This document shows, in pieces, positions 45,861 through 55,112 of a DNA stretch of 64,000 nucleotides. Origin of the DNA: Anthonomus grandis grandis (taxonomy: Eukaryota > Arthropoda > Insecta > Coleoptera > Curculionidae). The first letter of the stretch is position 1; every line of letters begins with the position of its first letter. A program made the translations under genes and the position numbers. The stretch lies in contig NC_065564.1 of assembly GCF_022605725.1 (NCBI RefSeq), positions 4,690,698 to 4,754,697 of the forward strand, written 5' to 3'. The notes beneath the pieces were generated by a model. The model searched no databases and had not been told where the DNA came from. It saw only the letters and a list, made by a program, of their open reading frames with translations.

Positions 45861-47780
45861 CAGACACCTATAGGTGCGAAACCCTATCATTTAAAATGAC
45901 ATTTATAGCCCGCCTTTCGCCGGTCACATATCGTGAGAAGCAGTATTTACGTTGTCCCCTATTGTCGACGTAGACCCAACCTTTACGACCTTATGATTTA
46001 TTTTACATTAAATATTGTAATAAGTAAAATCATTGTTGCGGACCCGCTTATAAACCGCAAGTCTTTTGTTACAAATTCCTGTTATTTTTAAGTGAAAGTC
46101 TAAAATTATCGCAAAAAATGGGTCTTTACGTCACAAAGGTTCTCTCACTTCATCACATTTTAAAAGCCCCAACAGGATACGTTAATATCGAGTGAGCTAA
46201 ATAACGATTTCGCCGGATAATTGATTAAAAAAGTGCCGGAGGACCCCTCTCCGAATCGAAGATGGGACTCGAGAAATAAAGAATCGAAACGAAAATTAAA
46301 TTTCGAAGACTGTAATTAAGCCGTTTTAATGCTTAAGCACCGTGCAAGATAAAAACCTTGGGAAAAGAGAATCGAACATCACTTAAGAGGATTATTATCA
46401 GTCGTAATAACACTGATAAAATGGCTAAATTGGAATCAACATTTGCATATAAGAACTAAGGGTGAGACGAGCCGAGCTGAACATTGACAAACATTTGCAA
46501 AAACCATTAACTGACGATAAAAAGTTTAGTTTCGACCTCCTATAAAAATATAATGCATGCAACTAACTACTAAATAACTACCACCATATGTGTTTGTTTT
46601 CTACTAAAAAAAAGTACAAATGTATGGCCGCATGACTAATAATATTTGATACCATGACTCCAGAATCCAGTTTCCACATTTAGTCGAAGGGTGAAAAAAC
46701 CAACACCAGACGATTTAATTAACCCCCTTCGCTTCCACCCCGCTCTCTCTCCTTCTAACAGGTGTAAGATTGACTCAGGTAGGCATTAAAGATACAGCAG
46801 CAGGTAGGCACCACCTTCGGGATTATGAGAAAACAACCACAAAAAAGAGAGAGATGAAAAAACAAAGAGGATATCGCCAGTCAACTCGTCAAGGCTTTGT
46901 TTCGCCGCCAAGAGTCTTTTTATTGTCCGAAGTACTTGCAAGAAGAGAATCCATTTTTAATTGATATTCAAATCCACTCGTCAAAACCTTTTAACGACTC
47001 AAGCGGTTAAGATCTGCGATTTGGTGTTGTTACTACCAGTGGCGCTCCACCCCTTACCCTTCGTAAAAAAAAATACAAATTTTTGGCTTCAAATGCCCTT
47101 CAAAATAATACTGAAAACAATTATTACATGAGTCGCCACTGGTTGTTAAACACAATTTCCAATAGCAGATCTTCATCGCCGTTCGATATCCAAAAAAGGA
47201 ATTCGAACGTGTGTTTCCTGCTCGCGATTGTCCCACTTAAAAGTTCTTTTGGGTAAACAAGAATCTCGAGAGAGACAACGAGAGAAGAAACTCTGCAGAG
47301 GAAATTAAAACATTTTTGTTAATTGGCAGGATGTACTGTGCGATGAGAAACCACGGGAGCGCTTTAATGCCATAAGACGAAAAAGAAGAAAATCCCTTTT
47401 TTTGTATTAAAAAAAAAACAAAACCGCCAAGGCCCCGACGTGCCGTTAATATGCAAAGTCCGATTGTTTAAGTGAAACCCCGCTGCTGCCTAATTGACAA
47501 TCGAAAAATTTGCTTGTTTAGGACGGGACTCGAAGGGGACCCACCCTTCGAAATCCACTTTATTTAACTTTTGTCCACGTCTCCGCCATCCCTCGGGGTG
47601 GTCAGAAGGAACATTTCACATATTAAAATCGGCATTTCAAGGCCTCGGAGAAATCCTATTATTCCATTTTAACTGGAAAAAAAAATACATGGGGACAATA
47701 TTCTGACAACAATCGAACGACCAAAGCCTCAATCGTCCAGGGCCCTTCAGAAGCTCAGAAACATGGCCAAGAAGTCGATA
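45861..47780. other. Unique intergenic sequence
   Basis: Normal complexity, with short A-rich runs. Frames at 46770-46964 (plus), 47054-47236 (minus) and 47494-47706 (plus) show no recognisable domain. The one notable element is a truncated hammerhead-like segment described separately. Confidence 0.45.
46504..46540 (-). ncRNA. Truncated hammerhead-like remnant
   Basis: On the minus strand it reads GGAGGTCGAAACTAAAC followed by TTTTTATCGTCAGTTAATGG. This matches the second half of stem II, GAAA, the start of stem III and the stem I strand of the full copies. The CTGATGA core is absent and the GCCAG strand has become GTCAG, so it cannot self-cleave. Confidence 0.7.
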
Positions 47781-47786
47781 CATTGG

Positions 47787-48480
47787 TGCAGGACAGCAAA
47801 ATCCTCAATGATCCAATGCCTCCATTAGATGATCAAAGAAGTATTGGTCCATCACAGGAAGTCGATACGTTGGCGCAGCAGTTGGATGACAGACAACGAA
47901 ATCCTTAATGGTCCAATGTTAGATGATCAGAAACGTGATGGTCCAACACAAGAAGTTGGATGATACACAGCGAAATTCTCAATGGTCCAATGCCCCTTTT
48001 AGATGCTCGGAAACGTAGTGGTCCATTGTAAGAAGTCCATATACTGGCGCAGCAGTTGGATAATAAACAGCCAGTCCAATGCCTCTCCTAGATGGTCAGA
48101 AACGTGGTGGTCAAATACAAGAAGTTGTATGACAAACAGACAGAGAAATTCTCAATCATCCAATGCCCCTTTTAGATGGTCAGAAACGTAGTGGTCCATT
48201 ATAAGAAGTCCTGGCACAATGGTTGGATGACAAACAGACAGCGAAATCCTTAATGGTCCAATGCCCTTCTTGGATGCTCAAAAACGTGGTGATCCATTGT
48301 AAGAAGTCCATGAGTTGGCGCAGCGGTTGGATGACAACAACAGCACCAAGGTTAAATAGTGAGGAAATAACGTGGAAACTTAAGATACTGGAGTCTGTAT
48401 ACAAATAGCTAATGGGTTGTTTGTTTATTATATTGTACAATTATTAGGGATAAAATAAAACAACAATACGATACATATAT
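47787..48480. repeat. Repeat family R, copy 1 (irregular units of about 110-130 bp)
   Basis: Units contain CAATGGTCCAATGCCC, AGATGATCAGAAACGTG, GTGGTCCATTRTAAGAAGTC and GGCGCAGCAGTTGGATGA. The copy ends with AAATAGTGAGGAAATAACGTGG and CTAATGGGTTGTTTGTTTAT. A second copy lies at 54.1 kb in the same orientation. Small open frames on both strands (48003-48440) are repeat-derived. Confidence 0.85.
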
Positions 48481-48600
48481 TTTTATTCATAATACAGTCA
48501 ATCATAATACCTGGCGCAGGGAAATTTGTTTATAGGATCCAAAGTGAAAAACTGAAGTTTACTTCCAACAAAATTTAGAGACGTGTTCATATGCTATGAA

Positions 48601-48980
48601 CATATATCCTAAACGTCTTAGATTATACACTACGGGGTGGTAAATTTGAAAGAAAAAAAATTACTTTTTTCGATAAATTTAATAAAATGTTTTTATTTTT
48701 TTATGCGAAAACTGGTGACTCAGATGAAAAATTACCTAGAGACCAAATATGCTCGAAAAGAAATAAAGAATTCAAAAATAATTTTTATTACAACAAAAAC
48801 CAGTGGCGTACCCTTTTCTTAAAAAAAAAATCAGCCTAAAGCCCGCATGAACCCCAATGACGAATATAAAAATTTAAATTATGTGTAGGAAAATGATATG
48901 GATGCTTAGAAACAGCTTCTTTCAGCTTTACCACCCTGTAGTGTAAAATTAAAGACATTTAGGATATAATATGTTCATAG
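48601..48980. repeat. Inverted flanks around the MITE
   Basis: Outside the MITE the flanks are also reverse complements: CATATATCCTAAACGTCTTA on the left against TAAAGACATTTAGGATATAA on the right, reaching TATGAACAT / ATGTTCATA. The MITE therefore sits at the centre of a larger inverted repeat of about 390 bp in total. Confidence 0.75.
48633..48938. mobile_element. MITE, 306 bp, Tc1/mariner-type TA duplication
   Basis: The ends are CGGGGTGGTAAATTTGAAAG and, inverted, CAGGGTGGTAAAGCTGAAAG, each next to TA (48631-48632 and 48939-48940). The interior is A+T-rich with a small CCAGTGGCGTACCC block and has no transposase. The terminal CAGGGTG resembles ends of mariner-like elements. The family is not named. 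Confidence 0.75.
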
Positions 48981-49179
48981 TAATCTTTTTGCTTGATTCC
49001 TTTAATATTGCTATATCTAATATCAAAAATGATAATAAATTACTATAATAACGTCGGTTAAACCTTTTTATTACGAATTTATGCATGCATGGCCTTTCAA
49101 CATTTGTACTTTTTACAAACACATTTCAATAAAAATAAATTAACGGAAAAATGATGGTGGTGGTACTTCGATGTTTGCG

Positions 49180-49530
49180 CATTAAGAACTGATGCGTGGC
49201 CACGAGTTAAATAATTTAAATTTATTGATAATGGATCAAGAAAAACCTGAAAAATCTATTTAAGTTGAATGAAAATCATGCGTGGCCTCCGAACGCGCAC
49301 AGTACGTACAATTTTAAAATTAGTTTCAAGTATCAGCATTTATTTAAAAAAAATGAAAATGGCAAGAAATTATGCGTGGTCAGAGGTCAAAAGAGAACTT
49401 TTTAATTTTATTTTTAATTAAATATGCTTAATCAAAAAAAAAGAATATTTGAAAATTTAATTAAAATCGTATTTAAATTTGATAAAAAAAAATAAAATAA
49501 ATGTAAAATTTATGCGTGGCCACGATTTAA
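49180..49530. repeat. Four spaced ATGCGTGGCC repeats
   Basis: ATGCGTGGCC or ATGCGTGGTC occurs near 49193, 49280, 49371 and 49512, each at the start of an A+T-rich unit of 87-141 bp. The interval from 48981 to 49180 shows nothing recognisable. Confidence 0.6.
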
Positions 49531-49604
49531 AAATTTTTGAACCGTCTATAACCAACCAACCATCGACGCTGTTGAACACCCGAAAATTTCAATTAAAAAC
49601 TTAC

Positions 49605-49649
49605 CCCCATTTCCTTATGGGGGACGGACAATGCAGTTGTGGTAGAATT
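49605..49649 (-). other. Putative mini-exon D (45 nt)
   Basis: The acceptor is GTTTTTCTGTTTCAG and the donor is ATGGGG|GTAAGT. It is the last module recognised in the minus-strand direction. Confidence 0.5.
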
Positions 49650-49734
49650 CTGAAACAGAAAAACCAAATGTAAGAAAATTGTACATTTTCAAATCTGGAA
49701 AATCAATAATTTCATTTTAAAAAGAAAAATTTAC

Positions 49735-49806
49735 CTTTCCAGGTAGACGTCCTCGCCCCTCCGTTGGGTGAAGTGGACTCGGCTGTGCGTTGAAACCATG
49801 GAAAAC
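49735..49806 (-). other. Putative mini-exon C (72 nt)
   Basis: The acceptor is GATACTTTAG, weak in pyrimidines, and the donor is GGAAAG|GTAAAT. All three frames are open. Confidence 0.55.
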
Positions 49807-49908
49807 CTAAAGTATCACATTTGAAAATTGGGAAATTTGTACTTTTTATAATATTTCTAAATATGATTTAATGAAAGTATTTTTTTTTTACGTTTAAGGA
49901 AAACCTAC

Positions 49909-49978
49909 CTCTCTGAGCAGACATCAGCGCCAGTGGCTGTACTGGACTGTGCGGCTAGGAGTGGAACTCGTTGTCAAC
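49909..49978 (-). other. Putative mini-exon B (70 nt)
   Basis: The acceptor is TTTTTTTTTAG and the donor is AGAGAG|GTAGGT. All three frames contain a stop. Confidence 0.6.
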
Positions 49979-50039
49979 CTAAAAAAAAAATTAATTTTTA
50001 TGTCATCGTATTAGGCTTTGAGAGATAATAAAAAAATTA

Positions 50040-52650
50040 TTATAGGAAAGGTCTCTATCTCCCATAGGAAAGTCAGGAAAAATATTTAAAAACATGCGAT
50101 GGAAATTTTGGAAAATTTCTGAAAGCTGACCAGAATCGATTTCTTGGAAATTTTCTTCACTAACTATTAAAATAAGACAGTAACTTTGAATTATTGTGGA
50201 AAAAAACGCAAAAAAAAAATCAAACTTTTCGATCTTAAAAATCGATAGGGGTATTAGTCATGAAAATTGACAAAAAATCGCTTAATATTTTTTTACAAAG
50301 AATCTATGGGTTTACAAAAAAAATAGTTTATACAAAAGTTGTTTGGAATAATGGGGACTATCTTTCCAAGAAGAAATTTTAATGGTATTTTCCATACAGT
50401 GGCAGAAAATATGGAAAAACGTTTAATCAAAAAATTGCAATTTTCTCAAAACGTATGCAAAATTATTAATTTTTTATTTTTGCAATAAGTGTCTTTTTTG
50501 AATACGGATCGAAAAGTACCTTACACATTTTTTCCAAAAACAAAGAGGAAATAAGTTATTGACATTTTTTGCTTTTTGACCTAAACTGGCTGGAAAATTT
50601 GAATTTTTTAAAAAATCGTCCAATTCAAAAAATTCTTTTCGCTATATACTGAGCATAAAGAGGCAATAAAAAATGCCTTATGGAAAAAGTCTCTATTTCC
50701 TATAGGAAAGCCGGGAAAATTATTTAAAAATATATGCTCCATAAGGATCTATGCTATGGAAATTTTTTAAAAGCTGATCGAAATCGATTTTTTACAAATT
50801 TTCTTTTCTAATTACTAAAATATGTCAGTAACTTTGAATTAATGTGGAAAAAACTTTAAAATAAAATTCACATTTTTCGACCCAAAAATCGATAGGGGTA
50901 TAGCCATAAAAATTGACAAAAAATCGCTTATTATTTTTTTACAAAGTATCTATGGGTTTACAAAAAAAATAGTTTAAACAAAAGTTGTTTGGAATAATGG
51001 GGACTATCTTTCCAAGAAGAAATTTTAATGGTATTTTCCATACAGTGGCAGAAAATCTGGAAAAACGTTTAATCAAAAAATTGCAATTTTCTCAAAACCT
51101 ATGGGAAGCTAATTTATTTTTATTTTTGCAATAAATGTCTTTTTTAAATGCAAATCGAAAAGTACTATACACATTTTTTCCAAAAACGAATAGGAAAGAA
51201 GTTATTGACGTTTTTTGCTTTTTGACCTAAACTGGCTGGAAAATTTGAATTTTTTTAAAAATCGTCCAATTTAAAAAATTCTTTTCGCTATATACTAAGC
51301 ATAAAGAGGCAATAAAAAATGCGTTATGGAAAAAGTCGCTATTTTCTATAGGAAAGCCGGGAAAATTATTTAAAAATATATGCTCCATAAGGATCTATGA
51401 TAGGGAAATTTTTTAAAAGCTGATGAAAATCGATTTTTTACAAATTTTCTTTTCTAATTACTAAAATATGTCAGTAACTTTGAATTAATGTGGAAAAAAC
51501 TTTAAAATAAAATTCACATTTTTCGACCCAAAAATCGATAGGGGTATAGCCATGAAAATTGACAAAAAATCGCTTATTATTTTTTTACAAAGTATCTATG
51601 GGCTTACAAAAAAAAATAGTTTATACAAAAGTTGTTTGGAATAATGGAGACTATCTTTGCAAAAAGAAATTTTAATGGTATTTTCCATACAGTGGCAGAA
51701 AATCTGGAAAAACGTTTAATCAAAAAATTGCAATTTTCTCAAAACCTATGGGAAGCTAATTTATTTTTATTTTTGCAATAAATGTCTTTTTTAAATGCAA
51801 ATCGAAAAGTACTTTACACATTTTTTCCAAAAACGAATAGGAAAGAAGTTATTGACGTTTTTTGCTTTTTGACCTAAACTGGCTGGAAAATTTGAATTTT
51901 TTAAAAAATCGTCCAATTCAAAAAATTCTTTTCGCTATATACTTAGCATAAAGAGGCAATAAAAAATGCCTTATGGAAAAAGTCTCTTTTTCCTATAGGA
52001 AAGCCGGGAAAATTATTTAAAAATATATGCTCCATAAGGATCTATGCTAGGGAAATTTTTTAAAAGCTGATCGAAATCGATTTTTTACAAATTTTCTTTT
52101 CTAATTACTAAAATATGTCAGTAACTTTGACTTAATGTGGAAAAAACTTTGAAATAAAATTCACATTTTTCGACCCAAAAATCGATAGGGGTATAGCCAT
52201 GAAAATTGACAAAAAATCGCTTATTATTTTTTTACAAACTATCTATGGGTTTACAAAAAAAATAGTTTATACAAAAGTTGTTTGGAATAATGGAGACTAT
52301 CTTTACAAGAAGACATTTTAATGGTATTTTCCATACAGTGGCAGAAAATACGGAAAAACCTCTAATCAAAAATTCGCAATTTTCTCAAAACGTAGGGGAA
52401 ATTATTTATTTTTTATTTTTGCAGTAAGTGTCTTTTTTAAAAACAAATCGAAAAGTACTTTACACATTTTTTCTAAAAACAAAGAGGAAAGAAGTTATTG
52501 ACATTTTTTGCTTTTTGACCAAAAGTGACTGGAAAAATCATTTTTTTTTTTTAAAAGTCCTCCGATTTACGAATTTTTTGGTATAAAGGTATAACAAGGT
52601 AACAAAAAAACTATTATATCAAAATTGTTTATTTCTTATAAGTAAACCAG
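50040..52650. repeat. 645-bp satellite, four units
   Basis: The block AGTCTCTATTTCCTATAGGA recurs near 50049, 50688, 51334 and 51981, 640-647 bp apart, and a diverged start is seen near 52628. Each unit also has GTTGTTTGGAATAATGG, TTCCATACAGTGGCAGAAAA and TTTTTGACCTAAACTGGCTGG. Units are highly similar, most so between 50.7 and 52.3 kb. No open frame of interest occurs. Confidence 0.92.
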
Positions 52651-52982
52651 GAAAAACAGAAATGTGCAGATCATCAGTGGGTAGAAATGTATTTATTTAT
52701 TTAATTATTTATTGGATCAACCCCATTACAAAAATAAATAGTCTAAACAATATATTTCAGCCTATCTCTTATTTTAACACTCTATAAATAATAATAATAA
52801 TAAATACTGATAACAAAATTCTGTATAAATAACAATATACTCAGCAAGAACTCACTACAAACATATTTAAAACAATTATAAAAACAGTGACCTATGTATA
52901 ACCTAATCATATGTAAATTAGTCCTTAATGTCCTGAAATTTGCACATTTCTACAAACCCAAAAAATCTAAGGAAAAACTCAC
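52651..52982. other. A+T-rich spacer with (ATA)n
   Basis: An (ATA)n microsatellite lies at about 52787-52801. No other feature is seen before mini-exon A. Confidence 0.5.
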
Positions 52983-53062
52983 CATTTCCTCGACGTAAGA
53001 TTGCAGTGGACTCAGCTACGACAGGGACGTCCCTCTCCACGTCAACTTGGCCATCATTAAAC
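52983..53062 (-). other. Putative mini-exon A (80 nt)
   Basis: The acceptor is CGTTTTAG and the donor is GAAATG|GTGAGT. One frame, FNDGQVDVERDVPVVAESTA onward, is open throughout. Confidence 0.6.
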
Positions 53063-53845
53063 CTAAAACGAGAATTTCTTCGTTAATTATTTAGATCCTC
53101 GTCGTTCGACCGCATCATTATTATTTGCTTATGCCGTTGAAAATTGTTTAACATTTTTTCCTAACGCGTGACTATAGGTAACACTAAATCTATTCCATCC
53201 AATCAACGAGGCCGTTCGACCGTGATGATGATCATTTCACCAACATTACAACAACGAGAGAAAAAAAAAACAAAAACCTATCGGATTTCATTCGAAAACT
53301 CTCGATTCATTTTTTTTTTATTTGGGAAATTTAAAAACCATTTGCCGCCCAGTGAATTAATTCAAACCACCGGCAAAGAACCGAAAAACCGGTGAATTGT
53401 TTTTAATGCGTTTTCGACAATTATACCAGAAGGGAAGGGGGGTTTTTTCTCACAATTTTCGCGTTATTCGTCACTAAAGGCCTCGATTGAAATTTCCTTG
53501 TCCTTGTCTAGGTTACTCGTGCAAATATCCTTTATGAACTAGTTTCTACTTTAGTAATTGCCCAGACTGTCACATAAATTTCTATTGAATCTATCCTCTA
53601 ATTTGCTCCAAAGTCTGTTGTTCTGGTTCCAATTTTAACAACCTGTGCGACTTAAATGGGACGTTGTACCATAGTCAACATATAAAATTGAAATGCAAAG
53701 TGAGCATAATTACTCAAAGACCCCTAACGCAAAAAAAGTCCTTATTGCAACCCAGTCCCAAAGTGTGTCTCAAGTATTTATTGTATTCAAGATGAATTTG
53801 TACCTATGTATTTGTGTTATATCTAGTCATTATTATTAATTAATT
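53063..53845. other. Unique intergenic sequence
   Basis: A 75-residue plus frame (53168-53395) rich in Lys, Arg and Ser has no recognisable domain. GTTCGACCG occurs twice (near 53104 and 53212). If the minus-strand modules are a gene, its promoter could lie here, but no box is evident. Confidence 0.4.
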
Positions 53846-54808
53846 TATAATTTTCTCCCTTGTGTAAATATATTCGTATATCGATACGCCTTGCTTTTGA
53901 GAAATAAAATAGGGCTTTTTTACATTTTACATGAAAACTTTAAGAATATGTAAGAAAAGTATCAATACAAAAACTATAGATTTTTTTATCACCTATAATT
54001 TTCTTAAGAAGTATTTTTTCTCAGGCAATTATTATTTGCAAAAAAAAAACGCTTTTCATTAATTCTACCCTTAGATACCCGATGATAATCGGATGGCAAA
54101 ATCCTCAATGGTCCAATGCCCCCCATTAGATGATCAAAAAAGTATTGGTCCATCACAGGAAGTCGATACGTTGGCGCAGCTTGGATGACAGACAACGAAA
54201 TCCTTAATGGTCCAATGTTAGATGATCAGAAACGTGATGGTCCAACACAAGAAGTTGGATAATAAACAGCGAAATTCTCAATGGTCCAAAGCCCTTTTTA
54301 GATAGTCAGAAACGTAGTGGTCGAATACAAGAAGTTGTATGACAAACAGACAGCGAAATTCTCAATGGTCCAATGCCCTTCTTAGATGCTCAAAAACGTG
54401 GTGGTCCATTATAAGAAGTCCATAAGTTGGCGCAGCTGTTGGATGACAAGCGGACAGCCAATATCCCAATAAACAACAGCACCGAGGTTAAATAGTGAGG
54501 AAATAACGTGGAAACTTAGATACTGGAGTCTGTATACACACCGCTAATGGGTTGTTTATTCTATTGTAGGTACAATTATCCGAAATTTTCTCCCTTGTGT
54601 AAACAAAATCATATATTATTTACGTGTATTCTACAGTGTAACCATGATTTTTTTCAAATTTTACATGAAAACTTTAAGGTTATGTGAGAAAAGTATAGAT
54701 ACAAAAACTATAGATTTTTTTATCACCTATAATTTTCTTAAGAAGCATTTTTTCTCAGGCAATTATTTTCTGCAAAAAAAACGTTTTTCATTAATTCTAC
54801 CCTTAGCC
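53846..54808. repeat. Direct repeats of about 230 bp flanking repeat R copy 2
   Basis: The sequence from TTTTCTCCCTTGTGTAAA through TTTTTTATCACCTATAATTT and TTCATTAATTCTACCCTTAG occurs at about 53848-54074 and again at about 54581-54806. Between them stands repeat R copy 2 (54091-54580), which matches 47.8-48.5 kb closely but lacks several internal units. The arrangement could be an insertion between two target copies, a tandem duplication of 735 bp, or an LTR-like structure. No coding sequence supports the last. Confidence 0.75.
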
Positions 54809-55112
54809 CCCCACCCACCCCAAACAACTTACCCGTAAAAAATTGTTTTCAAAAATCATTGTTTTCCAAAAAAATACGCATGAATAACAGCTGGTTTCGT
54901 CATTAATATCTAATCTAATAACACAGTTTGTTTATTTAAATTATAATTATATATATTTATATTAATAAATGTTTAATACAAAAACAGTGCTTTTAGATTG
55001 GATATTATGGACAAAAAACGGTGATTTTTCAAAAGTATTTCTTGCTGGTCAAATGTTTAGGGTGGGTGGGGGGCTAAGGGTTGTGTTAATGAAAAACAAT
55101 GTTTTTGCAGAA
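54775..55112. repeat. Inverted repeat with a G-rich box (arms about 100 bp)
   Basis: CCACCCACCCC within 54775-54875 mirrors GGGGTGGGTGGG-like sequence within 55012-55112. The flanking TTCATTAATTCTACCCTTAG and GGGTTGTGTTAATGAAAAAC also correspond. A block TTAGATTGGATATTATGGAC (54993) is repeated directly near 55200. Confidence 0.6.

Larger units (their letters stand above)
49605..53062 (-). other. Minus-strand series of four mini-exon-like modules
   Basis: Four modules on the minus strand are each framed by an acceptor and a consensus-like donor: 52983-53062 (80 nt), 49909-49978 (70 nt), 49735-49806 (72 nt) and 49605-49649 (45 nt). Three start with GTT and share AGTCCACT-like blocks. GCTGAGTCCACTGCA in the first matches GCCGAGTCCACTTCA in the third. 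Their G+C content and CpG stand out sharply from the A+T-rich spacers. The 70-nt module has stops in all three frames, so with these sites the spliced product would not code through. The 3-kb gap between the first two holds the 645-bp satellite. The architecture parallels the plus-strand series at 29-30 kb: about 70-80-nt modules ending in a 40-45-nt module before GGGG|GTAAG. Confidence 0.6.

Noticed and set aside
53846..54808. LTR retrotransposon with 230-bp LTRs
   Set aside because: The interior of about 500 bp is repeat R. It has no primer-binding site, polypurine tract or coding sequence that I can identify.
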